Assembly (NCBI GenBank): GCA_965243715.1
Contig: CBDEVU010000009.1
Coordinates: 558,001 to 622,000, forward strand
Direction of reading: 5' to 3'
Origin: UBA11606 sp965243715
GTDB lineage: Bacteria; Actinomycetota; Acidimicrobiia; Acidimicrobiales; Aldehydirespiratoraceae
Length of the DNA: 64,000 nucleotides
Part shown: in pieces, positions 17,466-25,700 of the stretch
Layout: each line of letters begins with the position of its first letter
Position numbering within the stretch: position 1 is the stretch's first letter
Program-made: the position numbers and the translations under genes
The notes under the pieces: model-generated
The model's database searches: none
The model's input: only the letters and a program-made list of their open reading frames with translations
Told to the model about the DNA's origin: nothing

Positions 17466-18577
17466 TGGCAACCGATCACTACCGCACACTTGGACTGGCG
17501 CGCGACGCTACTGACGACGAACTCAAGCGGGCGTACAAGAAGCTGGCCCGCACCTACCATCCAGACCTCAACCCGGGCGATGCCGAGGCGGAGGCCAGTT
17601 TCAAAAAGGTCGGTGCGGCGTACGAGGTTTTGCGTGACGCGGACCGTCGTGCTCGCTATGACCGTTACGGCGATGATGCCCCGCGGGCGAGCGCCGACCC
17701 GTTCGGCGGCGGTCTCGGCGATATTTTCGAGGCGTTCTTCGGCGGTGGTGGTTCTGTGTTTGGTGGTGGGAGTCGGGGTCGTTCAGGCCCGCCGCCAGGT
17801 GAGGACATTGAGACCCATATCGACGTCGATCTAGAGGAGGTTGTTTTTGGCGGCGAGCAAGAAGTCACGGTCCGCACCGCCGTTCGTTGCGCCGATTGCG
17901 AGGGATCGGGTGCCGCTACTGGAACTAGGGCGACTACGTGCGGTGAATGCGGCGGCGCTGGCCAGGTACGTCGAGTGCGTCAGTCAGTGTTGGGCCAGAT
18001 GGTCACGTCCAGTGCCTGTCCTAAATGCGCGGGCCTCGGCCAGGTCATAGCCACACCTTGCGCGTCTTGTGACTCCAACGGTCGCACCATCGATCAGCGG
18101 ATCTACAGCGTCGACGTGCCGCCCGGCGTCGAGGACGGAAACACATTGCGCCTGCCTGGTCGTGGCGCGGTGGGGCCGCGGGGCGGCTCCAACGGTGACC
18201 TCTACGTGCATATCCATGTTCGCCCGCACCCCACCTTCCGACGCGACGGCCACGATCTCATCCACGACTTCTACATCCCGTTCACGCAGGCGACCCTCGG
18301 AGCCCACGTGGAGTACGAAACCCTCGACGGCACCGAGCAGTTGATCGTCCCTCGGGCCACCGAATCGGGTACGGAGTTCAAGATCCGTGGTCGTGGGGTG
18401 CCCAACGTGCGCGGCCGGGGACGAGGCGACCTCCGAGTGCGGGTTTTCATCGACGTCCCCGATGAACTAGACGACGAACAAGACGAGTTGCTGCGCCGCC
18501 TCGCGGAAATCCGCAACGAATCAGTTGCGGATCGGGGACAAAGCTTGTTCGGGCGATTCAAGTCCGCCTTTACGTGA
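17465..18577 (+). CDS. dnaJ: Chaperone DnaJ
   Basis: A 370-residue type I J-protein. The J-domain 'HYRTLGLARDATDDELKRAY' carries the HPD triplet in 'YHPDL'; a Gly/Phe-rich stretch follows ('DPFGGGLGDIFEAFFGGGG'), then the zinc region and the C-terminal substrate-binding domains. Of the four CxxCxGxG repeats three are good (CADCEGSG, CGECGGAG, CPKCAGLG) and the fourth is degenerate (CASCDSNG), but all eight cysteines remain. It stimulates DnaK ATPase and hands over unfolded clients. Coupled to hrcA, whose repressor probably controls chaperone supply. Confidence 0.96.
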   Translation: MATDHYRTLGLARDATDDELKRAYKKLARTYHPDLNPGDAEAEASFKKVGAAYEVLRDADRRARYDRYGDDAPRASADPFGGGLGDIFEAFFGGGGSVFGGGSRGRSGPPPGEDIETHIDVDLEEVVFGGEQEVTVRTAVRCADCEGSGAATGTRATTCGECGGAGQVRRVRQSVLGQMVTSSACPKCAGLGQVIATPCASCDSNGRTIDQRIYSVDVPPGVEDGNTLRLPGRGAVGPRGGSNGDLYVHIHVRPHPTFRRDGHDLIHDFYIPFTQATLGAHVEYETLDGTEQLIVPRATESGTEFKIRGRGVPNVRGRGRGDLRVRVFIDVPDELDDEQDELLRRLAEIRNESVADRGQSLFGRFKSAFT

Positions 18578-18650
18578 CAACTTGCCTCGCCGGGCCCCGC
18601 GGATGGTGACTAACACGGTGCATGTAAGCAACCAATAGGGGGGGTACGTA

Positions 18651-19148
18651 GTGTCGGAACCGAATCTGACCGAGGGGTTTAGCAGGCGGGTGGGCGATCG
18701 CTTACGCACGATCCGACGCCAGAAGGGACTGAGCCTGCTAGAAGTCGAAACGGTATCAAACCAGGAGTTCAAGGCTTCTGTCCTCGGTGCTTACGAGCGC
18801 AGCGAACGGGCCATCTCCATTCCCCGCCTTCACCGGTTGGCTTGCTTCTACAACGTTGCTATTGAACAACTGCTGCCCGCGGCGACCGTACGCGACATCG
18901 TGCCCGACCCGACCGATGAATCCGGCCCGATCACTATTGACCTCACACGCCTCGACCCCATGGAGGGCCCCGAGATCGACTTACTCAAGCGGTATCTCAC
19001 CATGATTCAGGTACAGAGGCAGGACTTCAGCGGGCGAGTGCTCACGGTTCGAGCACAGGACCGAGCCGCGCTCGCGGTGATTCTGGGAACCGACGTTGAC
19101 GATGTTCTTTCTCGCCTCGCTGCTCTGGGACTCAGCTACCAGCCGTAG
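18651..19148 (+). CDS. bldD: BldD-like XRE-family regulator with c-di-GMP-binding signature
   Basis: A 165-residue protein. Residues ~10-75 form an XRE helix-turn-helix ('LRTIRRQKGLSLLEVETVSN', 'LGAYERSERAISIPRLHRLA') closely like Streptomyces BldD. The C-terminal domain contains R123-x-D125, eight residues, then R134-x-x-D137, which fits the RxD-x8-RxxD signature through which Streptomyces BldD binds tetrameric cyclic di-GMP. In Streptomyces, c-di-GMP-loaded BldD represses development genes; the target set here is unknown. A G-rich ribosome site (AGGGGGG) precedes the GTG start. Its 3' end overlaps the convergent LysM gene by 17 bases. Confidence 0.85.
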   Translation: MSEPNLTEGFSRRVGDRLRTIRRQKGLSLLEVETVSNQEFKASVLGAYERSERAISIPRLHRLACFYNVAIEQLLPAATVRDIVPDPTDESGPITIDLTRLDPMEGPEIDLLKRYLTMIQVQRQDFSGRVLTVRAQDRAALAVILGTDVDDVLSRLAALGLSYQP

Positions 19149-19914
19149 GTTGGGGAGGCAGGGTAATGATCTGTCCGGGATAAATCAGGTTGGGGTTGCC
19201 GTTGAGTTGTCGCAGGTTGGCGTCGATTACCTGACGCCAGTAGTGGGCGACCTCCGGTTCGGTTGGGTTGTGGCCAACTTGGCTGAGAGTGGCTTCAGCG
19301 ATCTTCCAGAGGTGATCGCCGGGTTCGACGAGCCAGGCGTCGGCCACCTCGCTGACTCGAGGCCGTTGTAGCCCCAAGGCTATCTGGCCGGGGGTTGGGC
19401 CTGATTCGACAGCAGCGGGTTGACTACTCAACACAGGCGAATCGGCACGGTCGAAGGCTTCGTCGTCGAAGGCTTCGTCGTCGTAATCAACGGTGTCGGC
19501 GCTCCCGATGTCGGCGAGTACGATCGGCGCGTGCTCTTGGGCCATGGCGATTCCGGGGGTCAACGAGGTTACGACCAGCACCCCGCCCGCGAGGTGGCGG
19601 CGAAGGGAAGGAACGGCAAGGCGCCGCCAGATTCGATCGAGACGAAGGCAGGGAAGCATTGCGGAAACGGTCGCTAGGCCGCTGACGAGAGCGACGTACC
19701 CCGTGACTACGAGCATGGTGGCGCGCAGCAAGGTCATGGCCGCTGTTGCCGTGCCGACTTGCTCCCACCAGACGGCGAGGTCGGCCATCCCGCCTGGGGG
19801 GCTAGGGGAGGGGAGAGGAATGTTGATAAGTGCTAGGGCGCCAAGAACGGCAAGGACCAGAGTGCCCGCCGCGGTTCGGATGTTTTGGACCGCGGACGGG
19901 GCTGGGGGAGTCAT
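19132..19914 (-). CDS. Membrane protein with C-terminal LysM domain
   Basis: A 260-residue protein. Three hydrophobic segments occupy about residues 10-125 ('LVLAVLGALALINIPLP', 'TLLRATMLVVTGYVALVSGL', 'LAGGVLVVTSLTPGIAMA'). A linker with an acidic DDEAF-DDEAF repeat leads to a LysM-like module (about 195-255: 'WLVEPGDHLWKIAEATLSQV', 'NPNLIYPGQIITLP'). LysM modules bind N-acetylglucosamine glycans, so this end probably contacts peptidoglycan outside the cell. Translated from a start that overlaps the pseudokinase stop by four bases (ATGA), so the two are coupled. Confidence 0.8.
   Translation of the reverse strand: MTPPAPSAVQNIRTAAGTLVLAVLGALALINIPLPSPSPPGGMADLAVWWEQVGTATAAMTLLRATMLVVTGYVALVSGLATVSAMLPCLRLDRIWRRLAVPSLRRHLAGGVLVVTSLTPGIAMAQEHAPIVLADIGSADTVDYDDEAFDDEAFDRADSPVLSSQPAAVESGPTPGQIALGLQRPRVSEVADAWLVEPGDHLWKIAEATLSQVGHNPTEPEVAHYWRQVIDANLRQLNGNPNLIYPGQIITLPPQPTAGS
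19453..19482 (-). repeat. 15-bp tandem repeat coding DDEAF twice
   Basis: GAAGGCTTCGTCGTC is repeated perfectly in tandem and encodes the acidic linker of the LysM membrane protein. Confidence 0.85.
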
Positions 19915-20984
19915 GGGAAGCTCGTTTCAATTAGGCGGGAACCAGACGGGGTCTGGAGTCGAAGTTCGGGGCAGGGCTCGTTGTCGGCAATGATGAACCG
20001 AGTGGCGCCGCTGACGGTAGTGACCGAGTCGGCCACGATTGCTTGATCTGGGGTAGGCCACAAGGCGAAAACGGCGACGTCACCGGTCTCTGGTCGCAGC
20101 AAGGCGGGCGTGGCTAGGCCGTCGCAGTTCCAATCGTGAGCGACGACGATGTCGCCTGCTTGGCCCAGCGCATACTGGCGGCCGTTGTGGCTTAGTTGGG
20201 GAGCGTTGGGCCCTGGGACTGGGGGTGGAACAGTCGTTGGGGCCGGTACCGGTTCGTCGACCACACTCGGTGCTAGAGAAGTTGAGGAGGGGACCGGTGG
20301 GGCTGCCACGTCATCGACCGGCGGGCGACCGGGGAAGAGAAACCATCCGATGAGTGTCAAACTCACTAGGGCGGCGGCGCCCATGGCCCCGAGTTGAATA
20401 TTCCCGGGGCGCCGAGAGTTGCTGATGGGTTCGGAGCGTGCGAGGGCATCGAGTTGTTGGGTAACGGCCCGCGCATTTGTGGTGCCCGCGGCGAGTGCGC
20501 CGGCAATCGCTTGGCAAGTAGCGTGAGTGGCCCCAGAGATTTCGCTGCTCGCCGCGCGAAAGACCTCGGCTAGGCCGTCGTGATCGGCGGTTATGCTGGC
20601 TGAGTCGGCCGCCAGAGCGCCGCCCAACCCGCAAAGGATCGGCCGTCCGTCGCTTCTGGTGATGATGTGTTCTAGAGCGATATTGCCGTGCGCGACACCA
20701 CTGTCGTGGAGATCGGCGATGGTGGCGGCCAGCATCGAGAGTCGGTTGGTGAGGATCGTCTCGTCGGTGGGGAGGTGCTGGTCCCAGGTTTCGGGTCCCA
20801 CAAATATCGTGGTCAGGTGGCCCGAATCACCGGGGACGTGGTCGACGAGTTGCACGATCCCTGGGTGATCGAGACGGCCGAGGATGTCAGCCTCATGGGC
20901 GAGTCGAAGCGCGCTGTCGGGCCCCTGGGCTGATTTGACGGCAACCACTCTCCCGTCGCGTTGCGAGACTGTTATGGCGCTCAT
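19911..20984 (-). CDS. Membrane-anchored pseudokinase with extracytoplasmic domain
   Basis: A 357-residue protein. The first ~190 residues have a protein-kinase fold: β3 lysine in 'VVAVKSA' (K17), αC glutamate E31 and the helix 'LAATIADLHDSGVAHGN'. The catalytic HRD is 'HGN' (99-101), the DFG is 'CGLG', and no glycine-rich loop precedes K17. All three losses point to an inactive, probably scaffolding or sensing, kinase. One membrane segment ('LGAMGAAALVSLTLIGWFLF') and a Pro-rich linker lead to an outside domain with an FG-GAP-like 'VAHDWNCDGLATPALLRPET'. It is in an operon with the LysM protein, so a cell-wall-linked role is inferred. Confidence 0.75.
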   Translation of the reverse strand: MSAITVSQRDGRVVAVKSAQGPDSALRLAHEADILGRLDHPGIVQLVDHVPGDSGHLTTIFVGPETWDQHLPTDETILTNRLSMLAATIADLHDSGVAHGNIALEHIITRSDGRPILCGLGGALAADSASITADHDGLAEVFRAASSEISGATHATCQAIAGALAAGTTNARAVTQQLDALARSEPISNSRRPGNIQLGAMGAAALVSLTLIGWFLFPGRPPVDDVAAPPVPSSTSLAPSVVDEPVPAPTTVPPPVPGPNAPQLSHNGRQYALGQAGDIVVAHDWNCDGLATPALLRPETGDVAVFALWPTPDQAIVADSVTTVSGATRFIIADNEPCPELRLQTPSGSRLIETSFP

Positions 20985-21064
20985 CGGAAATCCAGAGCGA
21001 ATGGTTGAGAAACATATAGAAAATGGTTCATAATAACGAAAGTATATGAAACATGAATCAAACT

Positions 21065-21700
21065 ATCTAGTCTTTTCTTGATTTCTTTCCGCACCGATGT
21101 GGATAAGTTCACCGGGGTGGCGGTGGCAGGATTGGTTCGGTTCCGCGTGATTGGCTCCTGGTCCTAGGCCGAGGGGTGGGTTCTCGGTGTCGGTTGCCCC
21201 GACTTGGGCCCATTCCCGTGAGTGGTGGGCTTCGATGCGGTCGGTCCGAGTGTCGTCGGGGCTGATCTGGTTAGCGAATTCACGCAACGACGCAAGAGCC
21301 TGCGCATCGCTGATCGGATCGTGACGATTCTCGACCCCGTTGCGAGATTCTCTAGTGTTGACCCATTCTCGCGCTTTTTCTGTGAACTGGTCGGGCGCAG
21401 ATCCGCGGCCAATGCGAGCAACTCCTTGGGTGTCGCTCGGCGATACCCGTGCCGCGGTCTATTCGGCAGTGGTAACCCCGCGGCTACTCCGTCGACTATC
21501 GCGGGCATCTCAGCGAGTTGGCGGGCGATCTTGGCGTCTTGTTTGGACTGGGGATTCGATCGTCGCGACAGCGGATGCCCCACACTGGTGGCATCGGCCC
21601 GCGAATCGCACAACCCGTCAATCGAGGCCAAGAACGCTAGGCGTCGTTCCTCCACGCGGGCGCTCAGTCGATCAATAGTTTCTTCCAATACGACCGATGC
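21065..21700 (-). pseudogene. Degenerate DUF222/HNH endonuclease
   Basis: On the minus strand the N-terminal part ('EERRLAFLASIDGLCDSRAD', 'GHPLSRRSNPQSKQDAKIAR') matches the intact HNH protein at 4158-5243. After about residue 70 the frame shifts several times. In another frame 'REFANQISPDDTRT' runs straight into 'DRIEAHHSREW', which joins two places about 115 residues apart in the intact protein: an internal deletion has removed the sequence between DUF222 and the HNH motif, including the first zinc CxxC. No single frame gives a functional protein. It marks the left edge of the defence island. Confidence 0.85.
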
Positions 21701-21911
21701 AGCTAATTTGGGGTCGGAATGGTCAACGAACTCTCACACCGGTATGGTCGATTGACCGCAATCGGCGTAACCCAATATGTCACCAAACCACGCTACAGAC
21801 TCGTTCTGAACTCATCATGTCATGCTTCCCGTCATACTATGGCTGTATGTTGGACACGTAGCTATTGCGTGGATAACCGAACGTGAGACCAATCGTCAGG
21901 AAGCAGAACGA

Positions 21912-23426
21912 ATGAAAGTTCGAAGTGGCGGCCACGAAAGCTCGAGAGCAGTGACGGGTGGAAATGGAGGGCGACTGTCGGGGTCATCGATCGTTGCGAC
22001 GCGCAACTTTCTGCTAGCGACCCGCGACTCCGGTTATAGGTCTACGGCATCAGCGGTGTCCGAGTTTGTAGACAACTCGATTCAAGCAGGGTCTCAGGCC
22101 ATCCATGTGCATATCCTCAAAGGCTCAAATAGTCAGTACCCAGTAGAGATCGTGGTTTCCGATGACGGCCAAGGCATGGCATCAGGCGACCTGTCGCAGG
22201 CGTTGACGTTCGGCGGTAGTGCGCGCTTTGGTGACCGATCCTCCCTAGGGCGCTACGGCATGGGCCTGCCAAACGCGGCTCTAAGTTGCGCACGGCGGGT
22301 AGACGTGTACAGTTGGCGGTCAGGGCGTCAGACGCTCCTCAGCACTCTCGACATCGATGAACTCATGTCAGTGGAAGATGCGGTTCTGGCATCTCCGGTC
22401 AAGAGTGAACGGCCACCCCTCGCACTGAATCCCGGTCGGGGCACCCTGATTCATCTCCGACGATGTGATCGACTCGAATACCGGCTACCTTCAACGATTG
22501 CCAAGAAACTCTCCAAGACGTTGGGCCGCACGTATCGGCACTACCTCAAGCAAGGCTTGGCGATCCTCGTTAACGGTGAGGCTGTATCACTGATAGATCC
22601 CCTTTTCTTGGACCTCGGTGACGACCATTGCGCGTCTCAGTTTGGTGATCGCTTGACCTATGACCTCTCGACACCATCAGGTCGTGGCACTATCGAGGTC
22701 GTCTTCACTGAACTTCCTGTTGAAGCTTGGGCTGACCTCCCACCCGCCGAGAAACGCCGACGCGGAATAACCAACGCTGCGAACGTTTCTATCGTGAGGG
22801 CTGACAGAGAAATCGACAGCGGTTGGTGGTTCATGGGAAAGAAGAGGCGTCAGAACTACGACGATTGGTGGCGCTGCGAGGTCCGATTCGATCCTGAACT
22901 GGACGAACTGTTCGGCATAACCCATACCAAACAGCAGGTGACCCCTTCCCCAGAGTTGCGATTCCTACTCTCGAGTGATCTTGAGCCGGTAGCGAGTGCG
23001 CTGAATGCCCGTGTCCGTCGACGGTTCGAATTAGCGAGTACCAAGGGGCCACTAGCCGCCGCAGCGAGGACCGCCGCTCTGTGTTCGTCATCGCTACCCC
23101 CCCTGCACGGGTATATCCGTAGCGCTTCGACTGCCTATAAGTTTGATGTCGGTGAAATTCTTGGCACTTCTGCATTTGCTGTGGAAACAGAGGGCCAAGA
23201 TCTCTCCGTCGTGGTCAATGAGCGCCACCCGATCTATCGGGATGTTTTGCGCCCCTTGGCTGAAAGTGATGCGCCTGGTGACCAGCGGACTGCGAAGGGC
23301 ATGGCTCTATTATTGCTGGCTCTTGCACGAGCGGAAGCTGCCGTCGACCTCAAGGACGATCGCAACAATGCTGAACGCTTTCGTCACACTTGGTCAGACG
23401 TGGCTGCGACGTTCCTGACTGCGTAG
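21912..23426 (+). CDS. GHKL (HSP90/MORC-like) ATPase of a defence-type pair
   Basis: A 504-residue protein. Its N-terminal ~200 residues carry a complete GHKL ATPase site: 'AVSEFVDNSIQAG' (N box, E-x-x-D-N), 'VVSDDGQGMASGDL' (G1, DxGxG), and 'SLGRYGMGLPNAAL' (G2). The rest resembles a transducer domain ('LAILVNGEAVSLIDPLFLDL'; 'GIYNAAN'-like 'RRGITNAANVSIVRADREID') and ends in an acidic helical tail. Such ATPases are dimerising clamps; GHKL proteins related to MORC/MutL have been linked to restriction systems. The ATG is chosen because AGGAAG lies 8 bases upstream; an ATG at 21822 opens a longer frame without support. The DruA-like gene starts 8 bases after the stop. Confidence 0.8.
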   Translation: MKVRSGGHESSRAVTGGNGGRLSGSSIVATRNFLLATRDSGYRSTASAVSEFVDNSIQAGSQAIHVHILKGSNSQYPVEIVVSDDGQGMASGDLSQALTFGGSARFGDRSSLGRYGMGLPNAALSCARRVDVYSWRSGRQTLLSTLDIDELMSVEDAVLASPVKSERPPLALNPGRGTLIHLRRCDRLEYRLPSTIAKKLSKTLGRTYRHYLKQGLAILVNGEAVSLIDPLFLDLGDDHCASQFGDRLTYDLSTPSGRGTIEVVFTELPVEAWADLPPAEKRRRGITNAANVSIVRADREIDSGWWFMGKKRRQNYDDWWRCEVRFDPELDELFGITHTKQQVTPSPELRFLLSSDLEPVASALNARVRRRFELASTKGPLAAAARTAALCSSSLPPLHGYIRSASTAYKFDVGEILGTSAFAVETEGQDLSVVVNERHPIYRDVLRPLAESDAPGDQRTAKGMALLLLALARAEAAVDLKDDRNNAERFRHTWSDVAATFLTA

Positions 23427-23434
23427 ATGAACGC

Positions 23435-25363
23435 ATGGATTGGTTGACCCTTCCGACTCCCGTTGGGATTTCTGCGAGCGCTGAAAAAGATTTATTCGAG
23501 TTGGCGAATGTGCTCAATAAAGGGGAAGGTGCGCCGAGTCTGAAGCGGTGCTTGCTCGATGGATCTACTGCTGAAGCAGCGGCGCGCGTTCTTGTCGATC
23601 TCTACCGACAGGGGTGGGCGGTAAGAGCCAATCCGAGAGTGGGTATCGAGGTTCACCCTGCCGAGCGGTCCAAGGTCGCTCATCTTGAAAAGGGCAGGGT
23701 CCGGAGACAGGAATTGCTAAAGAGAGATGAACAACTTCGTCAGCCATCCGTTGTCAGGTTCGTTCGAAGAATGGAAACCCCCCAGGAGCACAACGGACGT
23801 TTTGTTTCGATCTTCGACCTAATGCGAGATGGTCACGAGTTCGCCGCGCTGCTACGCGGTTTACGCGGATCACCTGCAACCACAGAGCAGGTTTGTTCGG
23901 TGGTCGATCCGTATATCCAGATCGTCCACGCGGGCGACTGCGATCCGCAGACCGGCTTGAAGCTTTCGGACGTGTGGCGGTATTTCCGACATACGTGGTC
24001 GAATCAATACACGACCGTTCCAGGTCGTACGATGTGTCTGCTGGTCCGTGACCGATCGGTTGAGTATCACCCGGTCATAGGAATAGCGGCTCTCAGTAGT
24101 GCGATTATTCAGTTGGACGAGCGCGATCGCTGGATCGGATGGCGCTCACAAGATGTGCTCGCCGCCTTCGTGGCTGAGCCGACCGCGGCACGGGCTCGTT
24201 GGCTCGTTAGCCGCCTTGAGGGACGGAGGCGGGAGGTCTACGTGGATGACCTCGTTCGTGATGACCTCTTCTGGCCAGGATGGTGGGATAGCCCAACGAG
24301 ACAATCGGAAGCACTTCTTCGAGCCGAGGCCACGGCGCGCCGATTCGACCATCAGCGCTTCGCGCGTCGTTCGATTGTCAAGGGACTGAAGCGCGAGGAT
24401 TCCGAGTATTGGATTCGTCGAGCGGAATCGGATCTCTATAGGAGCAAGCGCTGTTTGCTTCTCGCTGACTTGATGCGGGACAAGACTGCCTTGAAACCAT
24501 TTCTGTATCCCTCGTCGGGGGCCAAGGGGCTTAGCTTGGCGATGGAGGATCGAGATGCCAGGCGCGCCGTTCTCTCTATTGCTCGAAGGGCAAAGGCGGA
24601 CGCAGTAGGAACCGAGATTGCAGATCTCTCGGTTTGTGGTGCTGTCGCTCCGTACGGAGAACTAATCGGTGGAAAACTGATCGCTATGCTGGCGATGAGC
24701 CCAACGGTGGTAAGTGCGTATCACCGTCGGTATCGGGACTATGAAAGCGAGATTGCCTCCTCTGTAGCTGGACGACCGATAAGCCGTGATTCCAAACTGG
24801 TTTACATCGGCACGACGTCGCTGTACGGGACGACATCCAGTCAGTACAACCGAGTGCGTATTCCAGCCACCGTACTCGACGCCAAGGCCGACATTCGTTT
24901 GGAACGACTTGGGCGCTCCCGCGCGTTTGGTACGTCGCACCTCTCAGCTGAGACGGTCGTTGTGCTGGCCGCACTCTCCGAGCAGACTAAGAACGGGGTA
25001 AGGGTGAACAGCCTGTTCGGGGAGGGGGTGAGTCCAAAACTGCGGAAGGTTCGCAGCGGGCTTGACGCACTCGGATGGCCATCCACCAAACTCCTTCAGC
25101 ATGGACGACAGCGAATCATCTACGGAGTATCTCTTGTAGAGAACTTGAATTCCTACCTGTTAGGCATGAACTCACGGCCTCGCTATCTAATTCGGACAGC
25201 GCTCCCAGATGACGTTAAGCGCATTACCGCTTGGTGGGCGGAACGGTGGTTGTTGCGACGACTTGAGTCCGACGAGGTTCTCAGTCGAGTCGCGAATCAT
25301 TCGAATGAGCGCCCAGTTGGGCATGGTGCCCGTGTCCCCTTGCCTCCGCTAACATCGCGCTAA
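23435..25363 (+). CDS. DruA/DUF4338-family protein (Druantia-associated)
   Basis: A 642-residue protein. The central and C-terminal part carries the conserved DUF4338 sequence: 'SVCGAVAPYGELIGGKLIAM', 'SAYHRRYRDYESEIASSVAG', 'RPISRDSKLVYIGTTSLYG' and 'SSQYNRVRIP'. DUF4338 is DruA, the first gene of type I Druantia anti-phage systems; its biochemical role is not settled. It is longer than the ~400-residue DruA I recall, with about 200 extra N-terminal residues. Tightly coupled to the GHKL ATPase gene upstream and convergent with the DruE-like gene. The frame opens further upstream at 23390, inside the ATPase gene; ATG 23435 is preferred. Confidence 0.75.
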   Translation: MDWLTLPTPVGISASAEKDLFELANVLNKGEGAPSLKRCLLDGSTAEAAARVLVDLYRQGWAVRANPRVGIEVHPAERSKVAHLEKGRVRRQELLKRDEQLRQPSVVRFVRRMETPQEHNGRFVSIFDLMRDGHEFAALLRGLRGSPATTEQVCSVVDPYIQIVHAGDCDPQTGLKLSDVWRYFRHTWSNQYTTVPGRTMCLLVRDRSVEYHPVIGIAALSSAIIQLDERDRWIGWRSQDVLAAFVAEPTAARARWLVSRLEGRRREVYVDDLVRDDLFWPGWWDSPTRQSEALLRAEATARRFDHQRFARRSIVKGLKREDSEYWIRRAESDLYRSKRCLLLADLMRDKTALKPFLYPSSGAKGLSLAMEDRDARRAVLSIARRAKADAVGTEIADLSVCGAVAPYGELIGGKLIAMLAMSPTVVSAYHRRYRDYESEIASSVAGRPISRDSKLVYIGTTSLYGTTSSQYNRVRIPATVLDAKADIRLERLGRSRAFGTSHLSAETVVVLAALSEQTKNGVRVNSLFGEGVSPKLRKVRSGLDALGWPSTKLLQHGRQRIIYGVSLVENLNSYLLGMNSRPRYLIRTALPDDVKRITAWWAERWLLRRLESDEVLSRVANHSNERPVGHGARVPLPPLTSR

Positions 25364-25700
25364 GTGTCGTCGGGAGTTGGGTCTGCTGCATGTCGTTCGG
25401 GTAACACCTATGATGTGGCGACAAGGGAAAATAGGGCAGGGGTCCCTTGGAGAGGTGGGATTTCGGGGCGAGTGAAGCGATGATTGTTTCGAGACAGTCG
25501 TGGTCCACGCCTCCGATCATCGCCGCAAGATGAGGCTGAGCTGGATAGTCGGTGCGTTCCCGAAGTCTCGGGTATTTGCCCTACTGAGGCCACAGCGTCT
25601 GAGACAGGTATTAGCCTCTTAGGGAGTTGAGAATCTGAACCACTTGGGCGATTCCAGTCAGAGATCTGCATAGGTTTTGATCGACAGAGCGATCCTTCGG
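25364..25700. other. Intergenic gap between convergent defence operons
   Basis: Lies between the stops of the DruA-like and DruE-like genes. Short frames exist on both strands but none has family features or a convincing ribosome site. I see no strong hairpin with a T-run. Confidence 0.5.

Noticed and set aside
25408..25671. 87-codon minus-strand frame in the gap between defence operons
   Set aside because: Low-complexity, arginine/serine-rich shadow-type sequence with no start signal.
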